Positions 9,982 through 17,932 of a stretch of 64,000 bases of DNA are shown piece by piece. The first letter of the stretch is position 1. Every line of letters starts with the position of its first letter. The position numbers were made by a program, and so were the translations under genes. The DNA is taken from positions 94,281 through 158,280 of the forward strand of contig JAJFJN010000046.1 of assembly GCA_021773975.1 (NCBI GenBank). Reading direction: 5' to 3'. Source of the stretch: Gammaproteobacteria bacterium (GTDB taxonomy: Bacteria; Pseudomonadota; Gammaproteobacteria; Chromatiales; Chromatiaceae). A model generated the notes under the pieces. It was given only the letters and a program-made list of their open reading frames with translations. It was not told the DNA's origin and did not search any database.

Positions 9982-10662
9982 TTAACGTATTTCAGACACG
10001 TTGCTGAATGCAACCGAGCCCAATCCATCCAAATTAAGCATTAATCCCTGTTGGGCTGACCCCATGCTCACACTCTCTACTCGTGCTTGAACAAGTACTG
10101 GAAGCGTAGTGTTTTCATTGTCAAGTACTGCTTCTGCAGTGATGCCGTACACGCCAGGTGGGGCATAATCCCCATCATCCAGCGCACCATCCCAGCCAAA
10201 TGCAACTTGACCTTCCGCTTGTGTTCCCATGGTTATCTCTTTTACCAAAGAACCATATTGATCTTTAATACTCACAATTACATTGCCAGCGCTTGAGGGT
10301 AGATCGACCATGCCAGTCAACATTCCACCTTCTGGCAAAAGCCCAAGCTCCATATCAACCAGCACCTCTCGATCAATCATCATCCCAGCCTGCATAGCTT
10401 GGTTGGATGTTAGTGATGCCGAGAGCGTGCTAAATGAGTCATTTAATTTATCCAGCCCAGAGACTGAAGAGAACTGAGCAATTTGCGCAAGAAAATCACC
10501 ATTCTCCATAGGCTTGAAAGGATCTTGATGGGTAAGCTGAGTCACCATTAATTTCAAAAAATCTTCCTGCGCAAGTTCATTTGAACTTCTGTCATCAGCC
10601 TTATCATTTTTACCAAGACCTAGCTTGGAATAGATGTCATCTGTTACGCCAGATACGCTCAT
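9982..10662 (-). CDS. flgD: Flagellar hook-capping protein FlgD
   Basis: FlgD (226 aa) caps the growing hook and guides FlgE polymerisation. The N-terminal signature QEDFLKLMVTQLTHQDPFKP followed by FLAQIAQFSSVSGLDKLN is characteristic. The C-terminal half holds the Ig/tudor-like region with FGWDGALDDGDYAPPGVY. It lies between flgC and flgE as expected, 13 bp after the flgC stop. Confidence 0.96.
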   Translation of the reverse strand: MSVSGVTDDIYSKLGLGKNDKADDRSSNELAQEDFLKLMVTQLTHQDPFKPMENGDFLAQIAQFSSVSGLDKLNDSFSTLSASLTSNQAMQAGMMIDREVLVDMELGLLPEGGMLTGMVDLPSSAGNVIVSIKDQYGSLVKEITMGTQAEGQVAFGWDGALDDGDYAPPGVYGITAEAVLDNENTTLPVLVQARVESVSMGSAQQGLMLNLDGLGSVAFSNVSEIR

Positions 10663-10675
10663 AGCACCACCTCAA

Positions 10676-11089
10676 TTATTGTCCTAACCTAAGCAGACCC
10701 ATCATCATCTGCTTTGCAGAGCTTACAACCTCTACATTATTTTGATATGAACGAGAGGCAGAAATCATGTTGGCCATCTCTTCTATAACATTTACATTTG
10801 GCCGAAAGATGTAACCTTCTTCGTTGGCCATCGGATGATCCGGCGCATACTCTTGTTGCAGTGGAACCTGACTCTCCACCACACCCAGCATTTGCACACC
10901 AACAGCCGAATCTTTTTGGCTCATTTGGTCAATCATCGCTTTAAACACAGGCTGACGGCTACGATAGGTTTCATTCACGCTACTACTTACACTATCGGCA
11001 TTCGCCATATTGCTGGCGACCAAATTCAAGCGTTTGCTCTGTGCACTAAGTGCCGAACCTGCAATATCAAAAATCTTCATACTAGACAT
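10676..11089 (-). CDS. flgC: Flagellar proximal rod protein FlgC
   Basis: FlgC (137 aa) is a rod subunit. The N-terminus MKIFDIAGSALSAQSKRLNL followed by VASNMANADS and the C-terminal EEMANMISASRSYQNNVEV are conserved. The chosen ATG at 11089 has an AGGTGA ribosome-binding site inside the end of flgB; the family-like methionine three codons later is a less likely alternative start. It begins 2 bp after the flgB stop, so the two are co-translated. Confidence 0.96.
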   Translation of the reverse strand: MSSMKIFDIAGSALSAQSKRLNLVASNMANADSVSSSVNETYRSRQPVFKAMIDQMSQKDSAVGVQMLGVVESQVPLQQEYAPDHPMANEEGYIFRPNVNVIEEMANMISASRSYQNNVEVVSSAKQMMMGLLRLGQ

Positions 11090-11091
11090 AA

Positions 11092-11481
11092 CTAATCACC
11101 TCGAATGGCTCGTGTTAATCCTTTAATCTTGCCATTCAAAAAACCTAAACTGGCTTGATATTCCATTGAATTTTGTGCGAAGGCAGTTTTTTCCTGCTGC
11201 ATATCAACTGTATTACCATCCAGTGATGGCTGGCTTGGCATGCGATAGAGCAGATGCGCAGGAGATAAGCTACTTGTAGCTGTTGATATATGATTTTTAT
11301 GTGTTGTTTTTATTTGCGCTTGTTTTACAACCTCACCTTTTAGCGCTTGCTTAAAATCAATATCCCGCGCTTTAAACCCAGGGGTATCTGCATTTGCCAT
11401 ATTGCTAGCGAGTAGCTCAGCACGATGCGACCTAAGCTTTAGAGCCTGTTCGTGGATGCCAAATGCGTCACCAAGTTTCAT
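11092..11481 (-). CDS. flgB: Flagellar proximal rod protein FlgB
   Basis: FlgB (129 aa) is the first rod subunit on the MS ring. The motifs LRSHRAELLASNMANADTPG and FKARDIDFKQAL near the N-terminus and DGNTVDMQQEKTAFAQN near residue 95 are typical. It is the first gene of the flgBCDEF group and is preceded by a sigma-54 promoter candidate 37 bp upstream of its start, plus an upstream palindrome. Confidence 0.97.
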   Translation of the reverse strand: MKLGDAFGIHEQALKLRSHRAELLASNMANADTPGFKARDIDFKQALKGEVVKQAQIKTTHKNHISTATSSLSPAHLLYRMPSQPSLDGNTVDMQQEKTAFAQNSMEYQASLGFLNGKIKGLTRAIRGD

Positions 11482-11517
11482 TAATCTATCCCAAATATCT
11501 TTTCTGGGATTAATAAA

Positions 11518-11532
11518 GCAGATTTCATGCCA
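11518..11532 (-). promoter_or_regulatory. Sigma-54 (RpoN) promoter candidate for flgB
   Basis: Minus-strand TGGCATGAAATCTGC has the GG-N10-GC spacing required for sigma-54 and agrees with TGGCAC-N5-TTGC except for two positions. The expected start of transcription is about 11506, leaving a 24-nt leader to the flgB ATG with a GGGA ribosome-binding site. RpoN control of rod/hook operons through FleR/FlrC-type activators is established in Pseudomonas and Vibrio. Confidence 0.75.
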
Positions 11533-11604
11533 CCACGATATCCCGCTGTTTTTTATCGAAATATACTTTGTTTCTTATATATAAGGTAGAGAAGGCGGCA
11601 AAAC

Positions 11605-11624
11605 TTTACCGCTTAAGCGGCAAA
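11605..11624. promoter_or_regulatory. 20-bp palindrome in the cheR-flgB gap, possible enhancer for flgB
   Basis: The gap between flgB and cheR (11482-11783, 302 bp) holds the flgB promoter and this site. TTTACCGCTTAAGCGGCAAA is a palindrome with a perfect 12-bp core (11609-11620). Part of it repeats upstream: GCGGCAAAA at 11595-11603 and GCGGCAAAG at 11617-11625 are direct repeats 22 bp apart, two helical turns. It lies about 75-90 bp upstream of the sigma-54 -24 element, the position of an activator-binding enhancer. No gene was seen in the rest of the gap. Confidence 0.5.
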
Positions 11625-11783
11625 GGAGATGAAAGGTAATGATGAGCAGTGAAGCAGTGTTAAATATTTGGCGCTAGATTACATACAACGAACATAAGAG
11701 AGCCAAGGAAGGGGATATTCTAAAAACCATGGAAGGTGAAAAACCAAAGGCTGTTGCCTATTTTTAACTCTTTTTTTCTATCG

Positions 11784-12623
11784 TTATTTTTTCAGTTGAT
11801 AAATAATACCACTCTGCTCAGTAAGCATCTCAAAGGCATTTAATTTAGCTGGCATTGACTCCGTCGAGCCTAAAAACAGATAGCCGCCAGGACGCAGTAT
11901 CTTGCTCATGCGTTGAATAATGTCATGCTTTACTGCGGTGGGAAAATAGATCAAAACATTTCGACAAAAAATAATATCAAAACGACCCAAAGAGGTGAAG
12001 TCACGGGTAAGGTTAAACTCCTGGAAACGAATTCTCTCTTTAATCTCCTGTTTAACCTCATATCCTTCAGCATGTGTAGAAAAATACCGGCGACGCTGCT
12101 CATCATTCAAACCACGAGAAGCTGACAGCCCTGAATAAACACCCTTGCGCGCCTCACTTAAAATGCTAGCGGAAATATCTGTAGATACAATCTCAATATC
12201 GCCCAACTTACCGGGATTACGCAGTCGATAATCATATGCCTGCATACTAATTGAATAGGGCTCTTGACCTGAAGAGCAGGCCGCTGACCAAACTCGCAAT
12301 CGCTGATTCCCTGCCTCAGGAAATATTTTTGACGTTAGAAGTCGAAAATGCGGTGCATCTCGAAACCAAAAGGTCTCATTGGTCGTCATAGCATCAACAA
12401 CATTGGCTCGTAATCTAAGATTACGACCAAAGGATAATTCAGAAAGCAATGCTTTCATATCTGCCAGTTCATACTGACGCAACAAGCGACTAAGTCTACT
12501 AATAACTAAATACTCTTTACCATCACCTAACTCAATACCACTGGCATCACTTAAGAACTTCTTAAATACCTGGTAATCCTCTACCGAACAAGTTAGCTGT
12601 TTTTTAGCCGCAGAATGGCTCAT
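11784..12623 (-). CDS. cheR: Chemotaxis protein methyltransferase CheR
   Basis: CheR (279 aa) methylates glutamates of chemoreceptors using S-adenosylmethionine. An N-terminal helical domain (about 10-85) is followed by the SAM-binding domain with NETFWFRDAPHF, LRVWSAACSSGQEPYSISM (motif I) and FDIIFCRNVLIYF. The C-terminal LRPGGYLFLGSTESM is also typical. It lies directly downstream of cheV (31-bp gap) and upstream of flgB, as in Pseudomonas and Vibrio, and is probably cotranscribed with cheV from a FliA-type promoter. Confidence 0.96.
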   Translation of the reverse strand: MSHSAAKKQLTCSVEDYQVFKKFLSDASGIELGDGKEYLVISRLSRLLRQYELADMKALLSELSFGRNLRLRANVVDAMTTNETFWFRDAPHFRLLTSKIFPEAGNQRLRVWSAACSSGQEPYSISMQAYDYRLRNPGKLGDIEIVSTDISASILSEARKGVYSGLSASRGLNDEQRRRYFSTHAEGYEVKQEIKERIRFQEFNLTRDFTSLGRFDIIFCRNVLIYFPTAVKHDIIQRMSKILRPGGYLFLGSTESMPAKLNAFEMLTEQSGIIYQLKK

Positions 12624-12654
12624 CCATCAATCCAAAATAAGTGATTTAAAAATA

Positions 12655-13596
12655 TCATACTGTAGTAGTGCGTTGCTCAGCATGCTCTTTTAGACGCCCC
12701 TGCACAAACCCTGCAAGCTCATTAGCTTCATATTTTGGCAAAAAGCGGTTTGCGCCTACCTTTTCAACCATCGATTCATTAAATCCACCACTGAGCGAAG
12801 AGTGTAGGAAAATGTGTAGCTTTTCAAGATTGGGATCTTGTCGAATGGCGGTGGTTAGTGAATAACCATCCATCTGAGGCATCTCTATATCAGAAATAAC
12901 CAATGCCAGCCAATTATACAGGTCACGCCCTTCATTAACCCAATCACGCAATTGCTTCAGCGCTTCCTGACCATCATTACAGAGCGTGCACTCTACACCT
13001 AGCTGCTCTAGCACACGCTTTACCTGCCCACGGGCAACCACCGAATCATCCACAACCAGCACATGTTGCTTAGATGCATCAAAGCCGCTATCAATAATCC
13101 CTTCATCAACAATTTCGCTGCAGCCCATTACATCCTTCATCACCTTCTCTACGTCGAGGATTTCTACCAACTCATTTTCTATCTGCGTAACAGCTGTTAA
13201 AAAACTCCCGCCTGCTGCCCCTTTAGGTGGTGGCAAAATATCTTCCCAATTCATGTTAACAATATGATCAACACCACCCACCATGAAGCCCTGAGTTTGC
13301 CGGTTATATTCCGTAATAATCACAAATCTTCCAGCGGCATTATCCAATTTAGGGCCACCAATAGCCATAGAGAGATCCATTACAGAAATGGTTTTACCTC
13401 GCATATTAGCGATGCCTCGCACAACAGGATTTGCCCCTGGCATCTGAGTAAGCGAAGGGCATTGAATCACCTCTTTTACTTTAAACACATTAATCCCAAA
13501 CTTTTGTCGCCCATGTAAGCGAAACAGCAACAGCTCTAAGCGATTTCGTCCAGCAAGCTGTGTACGCTGGTCTACGCCATCTAAAATACCCGCCAT
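12655..13596 (-). CDS. cheV: Chemotaxis coupling protein CheV (CheW-REC)
   Basis: CheV (313 aa) couples receptors to CheA and adapts through phosphorylation. Residues about 20-160 form a CheW domain (LLLFRLHGRQKFGINVFKVK, VRGIANMRGKTISVMDLSM). Residues about 180-305 form a receiver domain: HVLVVDDSVVARGQVKRVL with the acidic pair, LVISDIEMPQMDG with the phospho-acceptor Asp, and a conserved Ser and Lys further on. It is the first gene of a cheV-cheR unit divergent from flgA, with a strong FliA-like promoter 38 bp upstream. Confidence 0.97.
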   Translation of the reverse strand: MAGILDGVDQRTQLAGRNRLELLLFRLHGRQKFGINVFKVKEVIQCPSLTQMPGANPVVRGIANMRGKTISVMDLSMAIGGPKLDNAAGRFVIITEYNRQTQGFMVGGVDHIVNMNWEDILPPPKGAAGGSFLTAVTQIENELVEILDVEKVMKDVMGCSEIVDEGIIDSGFDASKQHVLVVDDSVVARGQVKRVLEQLGVECTLCNDGQEALKQLRDWVNEGRDLYNWLALVISDIEMPQMDGYSLTTAIRQDPNLEKLHIFLHSSLSGGFNESMVEKVGANRFLPKYEANELAGFVQGRLKEHAEQRTTTV

Positions 13597-13633
13597 GCTT
13601 TTCTCTCCATCAAGTCAAATTTGCTATGTCCAT

Positions 13634-13660
13634 TTAGCGGCATCCATAAGCAATGCTTTA
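13634..13660 (-). promoter_or_regulatory. FliA (sigma-28) promoter for cheV-cheR
   Basis: On the minus strand a TAAA element (13657-13660) is followed by a 15-bp spacer and GCCGCTAA (13634-13641). This compares with the FliA consensus TAAA-N15-GCCGATAA and differs at a single position. The site ends about 38 bp upstream of the cheV ATG, in the cheV/flgA divergent gap. Good evidence by pattern and context; no experimental support. Confidence 0.78.
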
Positions 13661-13782
13661 GAACCATAGAGACCTAACAGCGCATCATTATTTATAACAC
13701 CTAACCAGGCATACTACTTGCAAGTCACTACTTGAAGCGTTCAATACGTCAAAAAACCGACATTACATTACAGCGACATTAA

Positions 13783-14508
13783 ATGAAATCCAACCATCTG
13801 AAAATTAAGGGCTTACTTGTCAACGCACTACTGCTAGCAGTACTTGCACTGCCAACTTCTGTATTTTCAGCAGACGCAATTCAATCACATGAGAGCATTC
13901 GCGATGCGGCTCGCAACCACGCAAAAGATAATTTGACCGGCTACTCTGTGCCACCAACGGTAACCGTTAACCGTATCGATAGCCGTTTAAGATTAACAAA
14001 ATGCAGCCAACCCTTAGATGCCTTTTCACCACCCACAGGACACAAGCTCGGTAGAACAACCATTGGGGTGCGCTGTTCGGGCATCAAACCCTGGAGTCTT
14101 TATGTGTCCGTAATGGTTAGTTTGGATACTGAGGTGGTTGTTGCTGCGCATAATCTTGCTCGTGGCACAACCCTAAGCGCCACTGATCTTATTCTTGAAA
14201 AGAGAGATATTGCCCGACTTCGACGTAATTATTTTGACAATCCCGCACGGGCAATTGGTAAGAAGCTAAAAAGAAATCTACAGCGGGGTCAGGTACTCGA
14301 CTCTCTCTATATAGTCACTCCAAATGCTGTAAAAAAAGGGAGTAAAGTCATCATTCTTGCCAGTAGCAAAAAGATACAGGTTCGCATGCCAGGAAAAGCA
14401 TTAAGCAATGGTTCAATAGGGGAGTTAATAAAAGTACAAAACATTCATTCTAAAAAAGAACTTGAAGCTATCGTGATATCACCTGGGGTTGTAAAGGTGG
14501 CCATGTAA
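13783..14508 (+). CDS. flgA: Flagellar P-ring assembly chaperone FlgA
   Basis: FlgA (241 aa) is a periplasmic chaperone for P-ring formation by FlgI. A signal peptide covers about residues 1-30 (hydrophobic LVNALLLAVLALPTSVFSA). The C-terminal two thirds hold an SAF domain, with VAAHNLARGTTLSATDL and GQVLDSLYIVTPNAVKKGSK. The C-terminal GVVKVAM is typical. It is divergent from cheV and upstream of flgM and flgN, the arrangement seen in Pseudomonas. The ribosome-binding site is weak. Confidence 0.95.
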   Translation: MKSNHLKIKGLLVNALLLAVLALPTSVFSADAIQSHESIRDAARNHAKDNLTGYSVPPTVTVNRIDSRLRLTKCSQPLDAFSPPTGHKLGRTTIGVRCSGIKPWSLYVSVMVSLDTEVVVAAHNLARGTTLSATDLILEKRDIARLRRNYFDNPARAIGKKLKRNLQRGQVLDSLYIVTPNAVKKGSKVIILASSKKIQVRMPGKALSNGSIGELIKVQNIHSKKELEAIVISPGVVKVAM

Positions 14509-14579
14509 CTAATTTTACTCAAAATATTCGATTCATTCGCAAACACTGATAGATATGGCAATAACTGCACGAAATAGGT

Positions 14580-14606
14580 TAAAGGTATTGAATATAACGT
14601 CGTTAC
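14580..14606 (+). promoter_or_regulatory. Possible FliA (sigma-28) promoter for flgM
   Basis: TAAA at 14580-14583 is followed by a 15-bp spacer and GTCGTTAC at 14599-14606, five of eight matches to GCCGATAA. It lies 39 bp upstream of the flgM ATG. The match is weaker than the cheV site, but FliA control of flgMN is established in related bacteria, so the position supports it. Confidence 0.5.
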
Positions 14607-14644
14607 CCATTATCGAAGAGATGCACATTTAGGAGTACAGAAAT

Positions 14645-14962
14645 ATGAATATTGACATCAAAGGTCTTACTAATGGACCAATCAACAGCCAGGGAAGCAA
14701 CAAGCCAACAGGCTCAACTAATAGCAATGGGCGCGCCCAAGGTACATCAGCTCAATCAGCAGGTTCAGACAAAGTAAGTTTCACTGCATCAGCTACTCAA
14801 CTGGGTGCTCTGGAAGAACAAATTAGCAGCCTACCTATTGCCGATAGCAACCGTGTTGCAGAGACAAGACATGCCCTTGCCACTGGAACTCATCAAATTG
14901 ACCCCAACGGTACAGCTGATGGCTTACTCGCAACTGAACGTGCTTTTGCCCAAAAGAGTTAA
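14645..14962 (+). CDS. flgM: Anti-sigma-28 factor FlgM
   Basis: FlgM (105 aa) binds and inhibits FliA until the hook-basal body is complete and FlgM is exported. The sequence starts MNIDIKGLTNGP and has a low-complexity, Ser/Gly/Asn-rich N-terminal half. The C-terminal half binds the sigma factor: VSFTASATQLGALEEQ, then VAETRHALATGTHQIDPNGT and ADGLLATERAF. A GGAGT ribosome-binding site lies upstream. It is 3 bp from flgN, as expected for a flgMN operon. Confidence 0.93.
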   Translation: MNIDIKGLTNGPINSQGSNKPTGSTNSNGRAQGTSAQSAGSDKVSFTASATQLGALEEQISSLPIADSNRVAETRHALATGTHQIDPNGTADGLLATERAFAQKS

Positions 14963-14965
14963 CCC

Positions 14966-15457
14966 ATGTCCAACATCACTCAACAACAGCAACAATTAAC
15001 TCAGCTCTTATCAGCCGAGCTAAATGAGAGTCACCAGTTATTGGATATATTAATGGAAGAGCATCAAGCGCTAAGCTCTTCAGACCCTGACCTCATCACA
15101 TCCATCAGTGCTAAAAAACTGGATGCTTTAAAGCGTGTTGAGCAACACTATACTCAGCGTGCGCATTTTTTAACCCGCATTGGATTATCTTCCGGTAACG
15201 AGGAGATGGAGACAATTATCAAACGCCTCCCTAAAGAGAGCCTACTTGTTACTCAATGGCATGCACTTCAAGAGATAGCAAAAAAACTACACCGTCAAAA
15301 TGAGATCAATGGTGGCATTATCGCCCTTACTCAACGACACCTTACCTTGGCGTTAGACATTTTAAATGGCAAAGCAAATATCACCCCTACATCTACTTAT
15401 GGACGCAGTGGTCAAGCCAACTCAGAAGCCACACCCCAGCACATAGCAAAAGCATAA
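14966..15457 (+). CDS. flgN: Flagellar export chaperone FlgN
   Basis: FlgN (163 aa) is the cytoplasmic export chaperone for FlgK and FlgL. The protein is almost wholly alpha-helical and charged with no membrane segment (LLSAELNESHQLLDILMEEH near the N-terminus, then SAKKLDALKRVEQHYTQR). A C-terminal NEINGGIIALTQRHLTLALD segment resembles the FlgN client-binding helix. Identification rests on position after flgM and on this pattern. It ends 16 bp before the convergent gene at 15474; no terminator hairpin was seen there. Confidence 0.9.
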   Translation: MSNITQQQQQLTQLLSAELNESHQLLDILMEEHQALSSSDPDLITSISAKKLDALKRVEQHYTQRAHFLTRIGLSSGNEEMETIIKRLPKESLLVTQWHALQEIAKKLHRQNEINGGIIALTQRHLTLALDILNGKANITPTSTYGRSGQANSEATPQHIAKA

Positions 15458-15473
15458 GCACTCATATCGGCCA

Positions 15474-17891
15474 TCACACATAGCATTTGCGAAAAACCAC
15501 AAAAGCAAACAAGTACAACAGTAAGGCTGCCAGTACCACCAAACTAAACCCAACATGAACTGCAAGCAAGGTTGCCAAAACAGCACTCACCACAGAAGCA
15601 CAACCATTCACTCCCCAGGCCCATGGAATCAAAGCAGGCCTATCAGAGCCCAGTTGAGTCAATGCCGTTGGAAACGGTATGCCCATAAAGAACGCCAGGG
15701 GTGCAATCAACAACACCGAAATAGTTATTTTGGCCAACTCAGGCAACTGCAGAAGTGCTGGAAAGAGAATCTGCGGCAACAGCAAAAACAGTCCTCCCAA
15801 TAAGCCGATAGAAACTATTGCTACCTTCAAGGTTACTAAGCTTCCCCACATTGCCGCCAAACGGCGAGAACAGATACTACCCAGACCAGCGAAGATCAGA
15901 AAAGAGCAGAGCACAACTGCCACCGCATAGAGCGGATGACTCAAGAAGAGAATGAATTTCTGGATAAAGGCAATTTCAAGAAACAGAAAGGCCAGCCCAA
16001 TGGATCCAAAATAGAGAAACACTCGCCAGGGGTTAACCAACCCACCACGCAGCTGTGAACGACAAAAAAACAGCGGCAGCAGAATTAGCACGACCCCGGC
16101 TAACAGCGCCTGGATCAAGGTTACAACCAATATCAGATAACCCCACTCCAGCAACGGAAAGCCACCCTGCCCACGCAAGCCCCATATCTCTTGCAGCTGC
16201 TCCCATTTGAAGAAGTGAAAAAAGTAGGGTCGGTCATCTGTTGCGGGCTGAATATTAAACTTGTAGCGCTGTATATATTCCACCGCAGATGAACCCAGCA
16301 ATGCTTGCGCAGATGTGAAGAAATGGGGCTGCCGTAGTTGGTTATAACGATTAGCCTCCTCCCTGGTGATACCGGGATAGAAGGCCACATCAAAAGCACG
16401 TTTCTGACTGAAATGGCGTAGCGCTGCAATCTCCTCAGTAGAGATGCTTCCATTCTTAATCAGCAAGGTACTGGTCTGCCAGCCACGAATCAGCACCAGC
16501 CGTTGCCCTGGATTTTCAATGCCCCTATTTCGCAACGCTACCACTGCCGTTGCAAAAAGTTTCAACGTATCCCTCGGTGGTAACCTCACCCAACGACTGA
16601 TCGCAAGATACCCACCCGGCGTAAGATGATCCAGATACGCCTGCAACGCTTCTACGGTATAGAGATAACTTTCATTGAGCGCGTAGAGTCCGGCAGATGA
16701 CGCATTAAACGAATCCATCAGCGCCAATTGAATCAGGTCATAACGTTGATCACTGGCAGCCACAAAACCGCGCGCCTCAGCCATATGCACTTGAACACCT
16801 GCTTTTGCATACAGATCATCTGTAAAATCTTTATAGTGCTGGCGCACCAGCTGAACCATTTGAGGGTTCAACTCCACCGCATCAATCGTTGATGCCTGAT
16901 GGTATAGCGCCTGCAACACATCGGCTCCACCGCCTGCTCCCAGTACCAGAACCTTCCCTGCTTTTTTAAGATGATAGGGCAGTGCTGATGTCAGTTGATC
17001 CAAATAGGTAAACCGCTCCCTCTCATTATCCCCCTGAGTCAATACCGTCATGCCACCCCCATCGGTAAAAACACCTAACTGAGGTGGTGGCTCTGTCGTG
17101 GCATTAAGACTCAAGCCAGGCGCGTGACGAAGTGGGGTTCGCATGCTCTCCAGCACACTAAGCAGCCCCAGCGGGCTGGAGTACTGATCCACCACCGTTG
17201 CCCCATCAATGTGCAGCATCTGGCTCAAACCTTTATAGGGTGAGATGACAGGGGTCAGCCACTTGATCGGCAATAACAGGGGTAGCAGCGCTACAAAAGA
17301 GAACAGCAACCAGCGATAGCGAAACTGAAAACCCAGTTCCCAACAGGCCAACGCCGCTGCAATAGCCCCCATCACGCCAAGCAACTGCAGCACACGCTCA
17401 GGAAAGAACAGAAACAGCAAGCCGATAATAGCCAGACTGCCCAGTCCAGCACCTAATAGATCTGCTCCATAGATGCGCGCAACCTGATGATGAAATCGAC
17501 TAATCGCCAGCCCCACTGCATTGGCAGCAAAGAAAAAGGGCAGCATCAACAAAAGATAAATGAGCAGCAACCAGAGTGGCTGTTGTCTATCCCACAACAG
17601 CTGCTCTGGGTTGAAAGGTATCCTTTGGGCAATGAGAAAACAGGCAACTGCTGATATCCCAAACAACAATAAATTAATGATAAAGACCAATGGAAACCGG
17701 GCCAGCAACCGCTCTCGGGCAAGGGTAATGAAGGTGCCGCTGACGCCATAACCCAGTAGCGCCAAACTGATGATCATATAAGCAAAGTGATGCCACTGGA
17801 TGATAGAGAAGAGCCGCATGAGTAGGATCTCATAACCCAATGCAGCGGCAGAGATCAGGGCAATAGAGTAGCGAGGGAAGCGGGGTTCCAT
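15474..17891 (-). CDS. Polytopic membrane protein with spermidine-synthase-like domain
   Basis: This 805-aa protein has about six N-terminal membrane helices (residues 5-215) and a cytosolic spermidine/spermine-synthase-like Rossmann domain (about 225-530). It ends in a second set of about six membrane helices (about 590-800). The central domain has VLVLGAGGGADVLQALY (314-330) and IDAVELNPQMVQLVRQHY, the SAM/dcSAM-binding motifs, plus YDLIQLALMDSF. The fused transporter-like/spermidine-synthase family is widespread but lacks an assigned substrate. It lies 41 bp downstream of the exported pcm gene on the same strand and is probably cotranscribed. Whether it makes a polyamine or methylates something cannot be told here. 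Confidence 0.8.
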   Translation of the reverse strand: MEPRFPRYSIALISAAALGYEILLMRLFSIIQWHHFAYMIISLALLGYGVSGTFITLARERLLARFPLVFIINLLLFGISAVACFLIAQRIPFNPEQLLWDRQQPLWLLLIYLLLMLPFFFAANAVGLAISRFHHQVARIYGADLLGAGLGSLAIIGLLFLFFPERVLQLLGVMGAIAAALACWELGFQFRYRWLLFSFVALLPLLLPIKWLTPVISPYKGLSQMLHIDGATVVDQYSSPLGLLSVLESMRTPLRHAPGLSLNATTEPPPQLGVFTDGGGMTVLTQGDNERERFTYLDQLTSALPYHLKKAGKVLVLGAGGGADVLQALYHQASTIDAVELNPQMVQLVRQHYKDFTDDLYAKAGVQVHMAEARGFVAASDQRYDLIQLALMDSFNASSAGLYALNESYLYTVEALQAYLDHLTPGGYLAISRWVRLPPRDTLKLFATAVVALRNRGIENPGQRLVLIRGWQTSTLLIKNGSISTEEIAALRHFSQKRAFDVAFYPGITREEANRYNQLRQPHFFTSAQALLGSSAVEYIQRYKFNIQPATDDRPYFFHFFKWEQLQEIWGLRGQGGFPLLEWGYLILVVTLIQALLAGVVLILLPLFFCRSQLRGGLVNPWRVFLYFGSIGLAFLFLEIAFIQKFILFLSHPLYAVAVVLCSFLIFAGLGSICSRRLAAMWGSLVTLKVAIVSIGLLGGLFLLLPQILFPALLQLPELAKITISVLLIAPLAFFMGIPFPTALTQLGSDRPALIPWAWGVNGCASVVSAVLATLLAVHVGFSLVVLAALLLYLFAFVVFRKCYV

Positions 17892-17932
17892 CTCATTTAG
17901 ATTGTTGGCTAAAAATTAACCGTAACCACGGG

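Noticed and set aside
14555..14570. Sigma-54 site before flgM (TGGCAATAACTGC)
   Set aside because: GG and GC are only 8 bp apart, not the required 10; the FliA-type site just downstream fits better.
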